A stretch of DNA of 64,000 bases. Origin: Pyropia yezoensis (lineage: Eukaryota; Rhodophyta; Bangiophyceae; Bangiales; Bangiaceae). Below the pieces are notes generated by a model that was given only the letters and a program-made list of their open reading frames with translations, made no database searches and was not told the origin of the DNA. This document shows positions 51,029 to 61,886 of the stretch, one piece after another. The stretch is taken from assembly GCA_009829735.1 (NCBI GenBank), contig CM020618.1:7008627-7072626 (forward strand), given 5' to 3'. The position numbers and the translations under genes were made by a program. Position 1 is the first letter of the stretch. The number at the start of each line of letters is the position of its first letter.

Positions 51029-54000
51029 GTGTGCGCTTGGCCACAGGTCAAGACCGCAAAACTCACCTTGTGTCACATGTTGAGGCTGAAGCCTGGGGTT
51101 ATCTCGCACGTGAAGGTGCGAGGGAATTTCCAAGGCCACGGGATTATTTCCAGGCAGCCCCGTATCGCCTCCAAGTATGGTGTTCACGTGGCGAACGGCC
51201 CCGCGGAACGTAACTGGGACGCCCCGTACACCGTGCAAATGATGAATCCTACGCCAAGGTTGGTCCGCCTTCCCGTTGGGACGGTGGTGGCGTCAATATC
51301 ATCCTATCAAGGACCTATACTGAGCGTCTCTCAAGAAGAGATGCAGAAGCTGAGCGAAGGTCCTGTGGTGAAGGAGGAGGGCGCCCATTCTGAGGTTGAC
51401 CTAGGAGAGGTCCCTGAAGCCCTACGTGGCCAGCTCTTGGAGCTGGTGGAGAAATACAAATCCCTATGGGATGGTACTCTTGGGCTCATCAAGAATACCG
51501 TGCACCGTATCCGCTTAAAACCCGGGGCAACCCCGGTGAGGCAACATCCCTACGAGGCGGGGCACAAGCATCGCCAGTTGGAAGGGGAAGAAGTGGAACG
51601 AATGCGAAAACTTGACGTTATTGAACCCGCCGAGGGCGAGTGGGCTAGTCCCGTAGTAATCGTCCCGAAGTCGGACGGCACGCCCCGGTTTTGTATTGAC
51701 TACCGGCGGCTCAACCTCGTCACGGTGAAGGACGCATATCCCATCCCAAGGATGGATGAATGCTTGGACTCCCTAGGGGAGGCCAGGGTGTTTAGCACCC
51801 TAGATTGTAACGCTGGATATTGGCAAATTCCTATTGCACCAGAGGATAAGCATCTGACGGCATTTACGTGCCATAAGGGCATATGGCAATGTACGCGGTT
51901 GCCCTTTGGGCTCTGCAACGCTCCAGCGACGTTCCAGAGAGCTATGGATATTATCCTGGCTGGTGTGAAGTGGCAGACCTGCCTCGTATATTTAGACGAT
52001 GTTATCGTCTTTTCTCGTTCTGATGAGGAGCACCTGCACCACTTGGAACACGTTTTGAGCCTCCTCAAGGAGAACGGCGTGTCGCTGAAGGCGTCTAAGT
52101 GCCACCTCTTTCAGAGGGAGGTCGAATATTTGGGACATGTCATCCGCCCAGGGCGGGTGGCCGTGAATGAGAAAAATACCAAAGCCCTGAAGGGGTTGCA
52201 TTATCCGCGTACACAAACGCAGCTGAAGAGCTTCTTGGGCATGTGTGGGGTATACCGAAGTTTTGTCCCGAATTTTGCCCGTATCGCCCGACCGCTGAAC
52301 GTGCTGACTAGTACGCACCTAGCCAAGGAGCTACCTCCTCCAACGGAGGAGACTCAAGCGGCGTTCGAGGAGCTTCGCGACTGCCTTCTGAAGCCTCCTA
52401 TTTTGGCCATCCCTCGGGAGGGAGCCCATTATATCTTGGAGGTGGACGCCAGCTATGAGCAGCTGGGCTGTGCCTTGCTGCAACAACAGGAGGACGGGGA
52501 GTATCTCCCCGTCGGGTATTTTAGTCGGGGTCTATCCCCGGCCGAGCGGAACTACTGTGCCACTGAAATTGAGGCACTAGGAGTGGTTTGGTCAGTGACC
52601 TACCTGCGTTCCTTCTTGGAAGGATCCGAATTTCTGGTGCGCTGTGACCATTCTGCCCTCACTTCTGTGATGACAAGCAATAGCCCTAATCGACGACTTA
52701 CGGGCTGGAGGCTCCGCTTGGCGGAATTCTCGTACCAAATTAAGCACAAACCGGGGGAGGACCACAAAGTGGCTGATGCCCTGTCTCGCCTTCCTACGGA
52801 TGGCTTGGATAGGACACCTTTGGATGACCAGATACACATATTGGCGGTGACCCGGTCAGCAAAGGCCCTCACAGACCGAAGCCCTAAGGGCCTCGGGAAG
52901 ATTACGCTTCGAGAGCTCATTGAGGCCCAGGCCTCTGATGAATTTTGCAAGCAACGCCGGATGGAGGGGCCTCTCATCCCTCCAAAGGATGCCCGTTGGC
53001 AGCGAAACGCCTTCTTCTTTGAAGACGACGATGGTGTATTATGTCGCCACTCCCTACTCGGGGGGAATAACCAATGGGTCATCCCGGACACACTGCGGAA
53101 GCGTGTTCTGGAAATGTATCATGACGCGCCTACGGCGCGTCATCCGGGTTCCCGGAAGATGTACAGGACGATGCGCCAGTATTTTTATTGGCCCGCCCTA
53201 GTGGCGGACGTATACGAGTATGTTTATAACTGCCCAGGATACACCAAGAACCGCGTATCGGATAGGAGGCATAAGTCTCCTATGAAGCTATTTTCGCCCA
53301 TGAGCCATTCCAATCGGTGGCCATGGATTTGCTGGGTCCTCTTCCAAGGACGGAAAATGGGCACACCATGCTCCTGGTGATATGCGACCGGTTCACCAAA
53401 CTGGTGAGGGCGGTCCCAATATCGGACACGACTGCCCTTGGGGTAGCCTCTGCATTTATCGATTATTGGGTGGCTGCCTATGGCATCCCGGATTCTACGC
53501 TGACGGAGAACGGACCACAGTTTGCGGCCGTCTATTTCCAAGGAGTCATGGGGCTCCTAGGGATCTCCACAAACTATACGACTCCGTATCACCCACAGAC
53601 CAACGGTCAAGTGGAACGGTATAACAAGACAATCATGCGGCAGCTACGGACGTATTCGTCCGAGCACCCACGGGAATGGGATCGCTATGTGTCCCTCCTG
53701 ACGACTGCATATAATATGCAGGTACATTCGAGCACTGGGGTAGCCCCAATGACTTTTGTGAGCCCTCGGCGCTTGCAAGCGTCGAATATTGAGCGCTTAC
53801 CTAAGGTACGCTCTGTGGACACGGAAGAGCCTGACGCCGATACGGCGGCGGTTCAATATGTGAAGGAAATGCGCCACCTAATCCCCCGGATTAGGAAAAT
53901 TTTGGATAAGGCCCAAGAGGCCTACAAACGCGTTTTTGACGCTGGCATACAACAAGAAAAAGAGACTATGTCTCAAGGAGATTGGGTTTATGTGAAATCC

Positions 54001-54238
54001 TATGCTAAGGGGCGGACAAAAATGTCGTCAAGGACGAAGGGACCGTATATGGTGCTAGGCACGGACGGGCAACGGTTTCTTATTGAAACACCTGCGGGAG
54101 AACAGACCCAGAGCAAAGACAATATCACACGTGCTCCCCCGCCTAAGGCAGGGGATCCAGTATGGATGCGGGCACGGGAAGCCCGGGACGCGTTCAACGA
54201 ATGCCCCGAGGAATCCCCAGGGAAGGACGTGTTCAAAA
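51029..54238 (+). CDS. Element E pol region: RT, RNase H, integrase
   Basis: RT has FCIDYRRLN and the YLDD motif in CLVYLDDVIVFS (about 51985-52018). RNase H has YILEVDASYEQLGC (about 52430). The integrase zinc module includes HDAPTARHPGS. The integrase core shows MDLLGPLPRT, LTENGPQFA and QTNGQVERYNKT. A GPY-type segment (TKGPYMVL, about 54040) follows. The sequence is closest to elements C and B among those here. The region is incomplete at its 3' side and not fully intact. Confidence 0.9.
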
Positions 54239-54848
54239 ACACCCACCTTGACTTGTTCTGAGAGCCTATGCCTTGTTTTGAGCCCATTGGTGCCGCCCCC
54301 CCGGCGGCACGGGCAATCGCATGCTTTGGGGCACCCTGGGTGCCCCTCCGGGGGTATATAATGCGTGAGTGCGGGCGCCACCCGGGGAGACCTCGGGGGG
54401 ACAACAAACACAGACACAACGACCTCCTTTACCCTCTTACCCCTCGACCCCCTCGACCCTCACCGACGTCACGCCCATCTTCTTTCCCACCCCCATCACC
54501 GTCACCCCGCCCGTCACCTTCCCCGCGCCCCGCAGCCTCATTGGCTTGCGCAAGCAGCTGACACCGTTCACCAGTACGTTGAGGGCTGCCCGGGTGTGGG
54601 TGGTGCCTCGCATGTGGTAGCTTCAGGTAGTTTGACTTCCTCCGGTCGGTGACGTTGCGATTCCGTTCCCGATTTGGCCCCCCCTGCGTTTGTGCCCTCG
54701 TGCTGCCCCCTGTGTTCGGCGTGCCTCGGGCATTGTAATACGAACGCAGCGGGTTCCACGAATCACACCGAAAGAACACGGCCCTGACACTGCCCTGGTG
54801 GCCCCTGTCACGGTTTTTTTCTTTTGGTCAACGGATTGTTGAAACCCA
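54239..54848 (+). repeat. 610-bp copy of element F sequence inside element E
   Basis: It corresponds to 47319-47928 at a constant offset of 6920 bp: the 3' part of the F LTR with its TATA box, the F primer-binding site and the F leader up to the E target site. Together with the E 3' LTR, the copied block runs 54239-55538 against 47319-48618 and is almost identical. The left junction falls at a short shared word (ACCCACC region). Confidence 0.93.
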
Positions 54849-55538
54849 TGTAGGGACCCTATGGGCCCTCCACGTGGGGGGACCTCGAAGAGATCGCGTC
54901 GTACCCCTGTGCCCACCTTCCTAGTGAGGAGGACGGGGCCGATTTGGCCCCTTGGGATTTTACTGGCTTCCGATTGGTCCCCTCCTATGGAGATGGGACC
55001 GGGTCGCCATTGGTTCTGGAGCCCATGTTGGGATTTCCAGTGTATGGGAATTTCCCCTGACCGGAATTGGCCATTGGTCAATATTCCGGGATGGGATGCA
55101 TTTGGGGTTTGGATTTTGATTGTGTATTTTGCGTGATTGTGAGATTGGGGAGATCTTGAGTGTTGGCACTGATGTCCGGCGGGGCTCCTCTTCCCCGTAT
55201 CTTGGAGATTCCTGCCCCGCTGGCAGGGATGATCCGTGGGGGAGGGGGCCCTCCGGACATGTTGGAGGGTTTTGATTGGCTCGCACGTGGCCCGGGTTGG
55301 AGGGTTCCTGGGTGCGGGTGAGAGAGGGTAAGAGTGTGCGTGGGGGTGCGCGTTGCTTCCCCCTTCGAAAAAAACAGACTTGCGTGTGCTTGAACACTGT
55401 CGTCCTGGTCGCGGATCCCCGCGTGAACCAGCCAGGCGGTCGGCGGTTCGGTATCTCTCCTGTCTCCCCGCGTTCTGGGTGGGTTGTTTCTCTGTGTGTT
55501 CTGGGTGCTACGCGCCTAAGGTACGTAAAACTACTACA
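54849..55538 (+). repeat. 3' LTR of element E
   Basis: 690 bp, almost identical to 47929-48618. It ends CTACTACA and is followed by the target duplication ACCCA at 55539-55543, where element F resumes. Confidence 0.93.
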
Positions 55539-55543
55539 ACCCA

Positions 55544-56164
55544 GTGGGTGCCACATCAGGTTCCGAATGTTCTTCCTCGGCGTTGGCGGGCGCCCCTACT
55601 TCCTCGGCGGCGACTGCGCGCGCCCCGGCAGCGCGCGCGACCGCGGAGGCACGCGTCACCCCGGCGGCGCGCGCATCACCGGCGGCGGCATCCACATCAT
55701 CCTCTGTGCCGGCGACGGCCGACTCGGCGGCAGCAGCCGCATCCAAGCCCCCCCTCTCGCGCAAGGGCAAGGGCCCCGCGACGCCCGGCTCGGCGGGCTC
55801 GGCCAGTCGGGGCCTGTTGCTGCCCCCGCTGGACCCCGCGCGGCGATACACTGCGCAGCCCGCCCCACGTATTGGGCACATCCGACCCACGGCGGCGCGC
55901 GCGGCGGAGCAGCGGGAGCAGCGCCGGATCGCCAAGAGCATCCCCAAGGAGAAGTACGTGTGCAAGCCCTGTGGCGTGCGTTGCAACAGCCAGACAGTGC
56001 TGCGCGATCATCGCTGGACGCGGCGCCACCGCAATACGGTCAACTATCCAGCCACGCGCCAGCGGTGCGACATCTGCGATCGCGAATTCGAGACGGTGGA
56101 ACACTTCGAACGCCACCAGCGTGGCAAGTATCACCACCGCACGCAGGCGCGCCACACCAGTTGA
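55544..56164 (+). CDS. Two-finger C2H2 (U1-like) zinc-finger frame in the F leader
   Basis: About 205 codons without any internal ATG. The N-terminal ~100 residues are Ala/Ser/Pro-rich, then a basic stretch (AAEQREQRRIAKSI). Two zinc fingers follow with identical spacing C-x2-C-x12-H-x5-H (YVCKPCGVRC..., about 55956-56035, and RCDICDREFETVEHF..., about 56065-56140). This spacing is typical of U1/matrin-type fingers, which often bind RNA. It lies between the F primer-binding site and F gag, about 360 bp before gag. It could be an F leader ORF, a captured host exon, or part of an older insertion. The lack of an ATG argues for an exon or a non-AUG start. Confidence 0.5.
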   Translation: MGATSGSECSSSALAGAPTSSAATARAPAARATAEARVTPAARASPAAASTSSSVPATADSAAAAASKPPLSRKGKGPATPGSAGSASRGLLLPPLDPARRYTAQPAPRIGHIRPTAARAAEQREQRRIAKSIPKEKYVCKPCGVRCNSQTVLRDHRWTRRHRNTVNYPATRQRCDICDREFETVEHFERHQRGKYHHRTQARHTS

Positions 56165-56521
56165 CACCTCGCAACACCCCCCAGGATCTGTGCGAGAGGC
56201 GCGATTTGCCACGTGGATTACCGCCCGCTTGGAAATCCGGCGCGACCCGACTCGGGCCCGCGCGCGGACGCCGGCAGCAAAATCCGATTGCATGTTTGAG
56301 TCGTCGAATTCTGTTTCATCGCATCACTAGTGAACCATCAAATAGTGTTGTACATCTTTGGAATCGTTGCAGCCACTACGGCCGCACACGTCCAGAAGCT
56401 CGTGTACCACTACTTTGACGGATCAAATTACCTTGCACATCTTTAAGGACCTGCCCGGCGCCCAACCGGAGTAAGTCGATTTAGATCTGCTTAGTTGATT
56501 TTGATCGTTGCGAATTTTACC
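56165..56521 (+). other. Leader segment before F gag
   Basis: No gene. AT content rises from about 56300. A GGCGCCCAACCGGAG word near 56458 resembles retroviral primer-binding sites but does not follow an LTR of F. Confidence 0.4.
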
Positions 56522-57400
56522 ATGGATCCCCCTAATCCTTCTGGTATTTGCCCGACTAATCCAGGCACGGCCTCAACAGCACCCTCAGCGGAATCATGCA
56601 ATCAACTAACTGCGTTCGTCTCGCAGATGAGCGCCGAACTCGAGGCTCACAAGGTAGAACTGGCGGACGCCAAGAAACAGCTGCCGGACGCCCAGGCCAA
56701 GACCACCGGTGCAGGCACGACGACTGCGAGGCCGCACAAGCCCGCACTGTTCTCCGGCAAGCCCGGGACAATTGAAGCGTGGTGCTCGCACATGGACTCT
56801 TATGTGCGGCTGACTGACCCTGACGAAGCGTGCCGGATCACCTGCACCCACCTGGACGGTAAGGCGTTCACTTGGTGGCATACCTACAGTCGTACCATCG
56901 CGGTCCCCGACTGGACTGCCCTGCGGGCTGCGCTCATCCGTCGCTTCAGCCCACTGAACAAGACGCAGGCGGCGCGGGACAAACTGCACTCCTGGCGTCA
57001 AATCAAGGATATCGGGACTTTCAACAGGACGTTCCTCAGCGTCCTCTTGGATATCCTCGACATCACCGAAGCGGAAAAAATCGACCGCTATAGCCGAGGC
57101 CTTAAGCGAGACATCTGGCAGGCACTGTGCCTGAAGATCTACACGGATCTTGAGTCCCTCATGACGGACGCCCTGCGCGTCGAAGCGGCCAAGGCTGGAG
57201 CGTCCCGTATTACCAGCAATGTTAACAGCACTTCTGCGAAGCCACCGACGACGGGTGTTATCCCAATGGACATTTCCAGCATCAAGGTCGACAAGCTGAC
57301 GCCAGACGAACGCCAGCGCTGTATGCGCGAGGGTGTGTGCCTCCGCTGCCGCGAGAAAGGTCACTTGGCTAAGGACTGCCCAAAAGGCCAGCGGAACTGA
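56522..57400 (+). CDS. Element F gag
   Basis: The ATG at 56522 (MDPPNPSGICP) is in a good context (ACCATGG). An N-terminal coiled-coil-like segment (QMSAELEAHKVELADAKKQL) precedes a classical retrotransposon gag domain (FSGKPGTIEAW, WWHTYSRT, RFSPLNKTQAARDKL), about residues 75-215. A single CCHC knuckle (CLRCREKGHLAKDC) ends the protein. The gag is of the chromovirus type and differs from the gags of B, C, D and E. The frame of this part is open throughout. Confidence 0.92.
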   Translation: MDPPNPSGICPTNPGTASTAPSAESCNQLTAFVSQMSAELEAHKVELADAKKQLPDAQAKTTGAGTTTARPHKPALFSGKPGTIEAWCSHMDSYVRLTDPDEACRITCTHLDGKAFTWWHTYSRTIAVPDWTALRAALIRRFSPLNKTQAARDKLHSWRQIKDIGTFNRTFLSVLLDILDITEAEKIDRYSRGLKRDIWQALCLKIYTDLESLMTDALRVEAAKAGASRITSNVNSTSAKPPTTGVIPMDISSIKVDKLTPDERQRCMREGVCLRCREKGHLAKDCPKGQRN

Positions 57401-60400
57401 AGCAGCAACCGTCATCAACACTTGTGAAAGACGCTTCTTCGGTTCCTGAACATATGTCGTCACCGTTCGAAGGCCCGCGACTCGGGCTTCTGCTTTCTAC
57501 TGCTTCTGTCAATGGCAAAGTTATTAAGGTGCTGTTTGACGATGGATCTCCCATCAACTTCGTCTCAAGGCGCTCGTGACCTCCCTGCTTGTGAATACTA
57601 AGGAAACGGACTTTGCGGCAAGCATGCCCGATGGCCGCTCTCATGTCCTCGCTGAAACCATTGATCCCCTTGAGATTCACATTGGACCGTATCAAGAACG
57701 ACTACGATTTGCTGTATGTGACTTTAACGCATACGTCTTCTTGCTGGGAAAGAAGTGGCGCGATGACAAGGACGCCAAAATCAATAACAAGAAAAACAAG
57801 ATCTCCTTCAAGTTCAACCACAAGAACATCTCTATCACAGCCTCCCTGAAGAAGCCTGATCCTCTGATCAGTCGGCAACGCCTCGCCCGGGACCTCGTCC
57901 GAAGGTGCCCGGTTTTTGCCATCTACCTGCAGTCCGAAGATCCCTCTACCAACTTCGACTTTAACGCCATTACGCTGGGACACGCCGACGACAAGAGAGA
58001 AGTTCAAGAGATTCTCAAAGATTACGCCGACGTCTTCCCAGACGAGCTCCCCGACGGACTTCCTCCTGAGCGCAGTCACAAGTTTAGCATCAAGCTTACC
58101 GACGATGCCCAACCACGTCGTAGCGGAATTTACCGACGAGCCGAACGGGAGCTCGAAGAACTCAAGACCCAATTTGCCGTACTCATAAGGAAGGGATTCA
58201 TCCAACCAAGCGCCTCACCGTGGGGCTCTTCCGTCCTCTTTGCGGCAAAAAAGGACGGTGGCTGGCGAATGTGCATCGACTACAGGGCCCTAAACAAGGC
58301 CACCATCAAGAACGCGTAACCACTACCACGCATCGACGACATCTTCGACCAACTGCGAAAGGCCAAGCACTTTACGAAGATCGACCTCCGTTCTGGCTAC
58401 CACCAGATTCGCCTTGATCCGGAAACAATACCTCTGATGGCGTTTCGAACCAAGTACGGACTCTATGAGTTCACGGTCGTACCCTTTGGTCTTACGAATG
58501 CACCCGCGGTCTTCATGAACCTAATGAACGATGTCTTCAGACCCTACGTGTACGACTTCATCTGCGTCTACCTCGACGACATCCTGGTCCACAGCGAAAC
58601 CTATGACGATCACCGCAAGCACCTAAGATTAGCACTCGACAAACTACGAGAACACAAGCTCTACGCCAAGTTGAGCAAGTGCCAATTCGATCGGACCACT
58701 GTGGACTACCTCGGTCACGTCATCTCCGAGAAGGGCTTCTCCATGGAAGACTACAAGGTCCAAACCATTCGTACATGGGCAACACCGAGAAGCAAAAAGG
58801 ACGCGCAATCCTTCCTCGGTATGGTCAACTTCTACCGCAGATTTATCAAGGGAATGGCGGCCGTAGCCACGCTTTTGACGAGGCTGACTGGGAATGTCGA
58901 CTTCGAGTGGACCCCAGACGCCCAGAAAGCTTTCGAGCAGCTGCAGAATCGGACAACAACCGCACCAGTACTAAGGCCTTTCGACAAGAGGTCTCCAATC
59001 TACGTGTCTACCGATGCCAGCGGATATGCTGTTGGCGCAGTCCTTGAGCAAGATGACGGACGCGGACGGCGTCCAGTGGCATACTTTTCGTTAACTCTCA
59101 ACATCCACGAGCAACGCTACAGCATTCGTGGACGAGAACTTCTTGCAGTCGTACAAGCCATCCGCCATTGGCGCTGCTACCTCTACGGAAGAACCTTTGA
59201 GGTCCACACCGACCATAAGTCCCTGAGATACCTAAGAACCCAAGAAAAGCTCAACGATCTTCAAGTGAAATGGCTGGAGCTTCTGGACCAGTTCCAGTTC
59301 AAGATTGTCCCCATCAAGGGCACTTCAAATCCCGTGGCTGATGCCCTTTCCAGGCAGCCACAAGATGCTCCCGACAAGCACGCCCCCAATCAAGTCCTCC
59401 TTAGTCGCGTGCTGGCCAAGACCATCAAAGCCATCCCCAAGAAGACTGAAATCAACAACCTCATGACCATCAACCAAAGTGATCAAGACCTTGCCACCTT
59501 AGAACGAGAGTACGACGCGCACCCCGAGTTTGCCGACCTAGTCAAAGACCCGGTATCTCCCTACCGGCTGCACAGGAGGTTGTTGAAGCGAGGTGACCGT
59601 ACGTGTATCCCTGTCGGTACTCTACGCCAAAGACTTCTCCACGACTACCACGATGTCCCGTGCCAAGGGCACATGGGAGTCAAGAAATCAACGAAGGCCA
59701 TTTCTTCGAAGTACTACTGGAAAACAATGCGAAAGGACATCCAAAGACACGTACAAACATGTGATTTGTGCCAGCGAAACAAGGCTAGCACCCATTCACC
59801 TCTGGGTCACCTCAAACCTCTAGATCCCCCGAACCAACGATGGGCAAGTGTCTCCATGGACTTTATCACGCCTCTTCCTCTGACTCCAAGAGGTCACAAG
59901 GGGATTTACGTCGTTGTCGACCGCCTCTCCAAAATGATTCGCCTCGCCCCTATGAAGCCGGACTGTACCGCGCCAGTTGCAGCACAGCTCTATCACGATC
60001 ATGTCTATCGACACCACGGACTCCCTGCTGATGTCGTCTGCGACAGGGACCGCATCTTCTTCTCCAACTTTTGGCGGTCACTCACGGAGATCCTCAAAGT
60101 CAAGGTCAAGGCATCTTTAGCCTACAACCCGCAAACTGACGGACAGACTGAGATTATGAATAAGAAGATTGAGGAAATCCTGCGAAACTTCGTCAACCAT
60201 CACCAGGGCGATTGTGACTCATTCTTGGTTGCTGCTGAAGTAGCCTACAGCCGGTCGCCGAATGCTGTGACGACGTACTCACCCTTCTTCCTGAACTATG
60301 GATTCGAACCCAAGACAGTTCCAATGGACATCCTCGACAAGTCAGAATCAAGTATACCTGCAGTGTCTGACTGGCTAAGCGGTCTCCAACGTGCTCAGGA

Positions 60401-60912
60401 GACTGCCATATCAGCCATCAAAAGTGCAAATGAGGCGCGCTCGGCGTACGCGAATCGCCATCGCCGACCTTGCAAGATTGCCGTCGACGATCTGGTGCTT
60501 CTAAGTACCAAACACCTTATGCCAGACGCCTTCCAAGGCGCTCGGAAGCTGATGCCCTAGTACTCAGGACCCTATCGCGTCACTGAAAGCATTAATGATA
60601 TGACTTTCCGCCTGGATCTTCCCCAAGCGGTGCTCGATCGCAAGGTTCACAACTCCTTCCATGAGAGCTTGCTAAAGCCATACCGCGCTGACCCGTACGG
60701 CCGACTTCCTCCCGTTTCGCTTCCGGTTGCATTTCCGGACGGTTCGGTGGAGTACGAAGTCGACTCCATCATACGGTCATGAAAGCGCCGAGGACGACTA
60801 CAGTAAATCGTCAAGTGGAAAGGCTGTGACGTCAGCGAGAACTCCTGGCTGACCAAGCAAGACCTTGGGCACGCACCTGAGGTTTTGGACGCGCTCCTTC
60901 GCCGCTCGTTTT
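57401..60912 (+). CDS. Element F pol region: protease, RT, RNase H, integrase, chromodomain
   Basis: The protease-like segment ([14 protein letters not shown], about 57525-57570) is followed by RT with [20 protein letters not shown] and the YLDD motif in [13 protein letters not shown] (about 58558-58597). Next are RNase H ([15 protein letters not shown]), the integrase zinc module ([18 protein letters not shown]) and the integrase core ([35 protein letters not shown]). A C-terminal chromodomain includes EYEVDSII and [14 protein letters not shown] (about 60750-60850). By sequence this is a typical chromovirus of the type widespread in fungi, plants and oomycetes, and distinct from E. It is broken in several places. 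Confidence 0.9.
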
Positions 60913-60925
60913 AAGGGGGGGGAGG
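60911..60925 (+). other. Polypurine tract of element F
   Basis: TTAAGGGGGGGGAGG immediately before the 3' LTR at 60926, the expected plus-strand primer. Confidence 0.85.
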
Positions 60926-61797
60926 TGAAAGGATATGCCCCCTAAATCCCCAAGACTCTAGCTTCGGGGATAAGGACTGGGGCCTCTCCTTCCCTGTCCT
61001 TCCCAGCCAACTCCTTCCAAGACGCATCAGCTCCCTGGTAATCTGGAGATGCCGCGGTGTCCGGCCGAGATTCTACGGGTCGCGGGCGGTCAGCACGAGA
61101 GCCGCGGATCGGCTACCCGTTTGTACCCTGACTCATCCTCGGACGGATGTTTTCTCTCCGCGGATCAGAGGACTAACGGATCACAGGACAAGCCACATCT
61201 CTGAATCATCGGCCAGCCGGAACCATCTCCCCACGAGCCAATGGGAATGGCAAGATTTGCTGACCCACGGGAGATTTTCGACCCGAAGACTGGCGTCTGG
61301 CTTACACGCCTCTGCGGCCATTCCGGCCGACCGGCGTGTGAGGCCAGCCGCGCGGCGCCACGAGCGCCGCACGCCGCCCCCGCTCCCGCTTGGGGCTGTC
61401 TGGTGGGGCGCCTTGGGGCGCGCACACCCACCTTGACTTGTTCTGAGAGCCTATGCCTTGTTTTGAGCCCATTGGTGCCGCCCCCCCGGCGGCACGGGCA
61501 ATCGCATGCTTTGGGGCACCCTGGGTGCCCCTCCGGGGGTATATAATGCGTGATTGCGGGCGCCACGCGGGGAGACCTCGGGGGGACAACAAACACAGAC
61601 ACAACGACCTCCTTTACCCTCGAACCCCTCGACCCCCTCGACCCTCACCGACGTCACGCCCATCTTATTTCCCACCCCCATCACCGTCACCCCGCCCGTC
61701 ACCTTCCCCGCGCCCCGCAGCCTCATTGGCTTGCGCAAGCAGCTGACACCGTTCACCAGTACGTTGAGGGCTGCCCGGGTGTGGGTGGTGCGTCACA
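60926..61797 (+). repeat. 3' LTR of element F
   Basis: 872 bp, TGAAAGGATATGCC to CGTCACA, about 97% identical to the 5' LTR by eye. It is followed by the target duplication CCCCC. The TATA box is at 61540-61546. Confidence 0.93.
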
Positions 61798-61802
61798 CCC
61801 CC

Positions 61803-61882
61803 GCCCGACGACTCCTCGACTACCTTTGCTGCGCCACGGTGGTCGTGGCGGCTACCGCGGGCAAGGCCCCCAGCGTAACTAA
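61803..61882 (+). CDS. RGG-type tail of the host frame interrupted by F
   Basis: It continues the register of 46562-46820 past one target duplication and reads into HGGRGGYRGQGPQRN then stop at 61882. The RGG/GYRG composition is typical of RNA-binding tails. The SANT frame begins five bases later in another register, so the two could belong to one spliced gene or be neighbours. Confidence 0.35.
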
Positions 61883-61886
61883 CGCC

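Larger units (their letters stand above)
47929..55538 (+). mobile_element. Element E (Ty3/gypsy), nested in F
   Basis: 690-bp LTRs (47929-48618 and 54849-55538) with ends TGTAG and CTACA, and a perfect target duplication ACCCA (47924-47928 and 55539-55543). Between them lie a primer-binding site, gag, retropepsin, RT, RNase H and integrase. The LTRs are almost identical, so the insertion is very young. The 3' side is rearranged: 54239-54848 is a copy of the F sequence that flanks the 5' LTR. The element is incomplete, with a few breaks. Confidence 0.93.
46821..61797 (+). mobile_element. Chromovirus F (Ty3/gypsy), with nested element E
   Basis: The outer boundaries are set by two 872-bp LTRs (46821-47692 and 60926-61797) and a perfect 5-bp target duplication CCCCC (46816-46820 and 61798-61802). 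Inside are a primer-binding site at 47695, a leader interrupted by element E (47929-55538), a zinc-finger frame, gag 56522-57400, pol with a chromodomain to about 60912, and a polypurine tract. The LTRs are about 97% identical by eye, so F is older than E. Its coding part is broken in several places. Confidence 0.92.

Noticed and set aside
47319-55538. 1.3-kb direct repeat taken as the LTR pair of one element
   Set aside because: The copies lack TG at the left end, and part of the sequence also occurs in the 3' LTR of F. The 690-bp units 47929-48618 and 54849-55538 have TG/CA ends and a perfect ACCCA duplication, so the longer repeat is an LTR plus copied flank.
56453-56470. GGCGCCCAACCGGAG resembling a retroviral primer-binding site
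   Set aside because: No LTR ends next to it, and F has a proper site directly after its 5' LTR at 47695.
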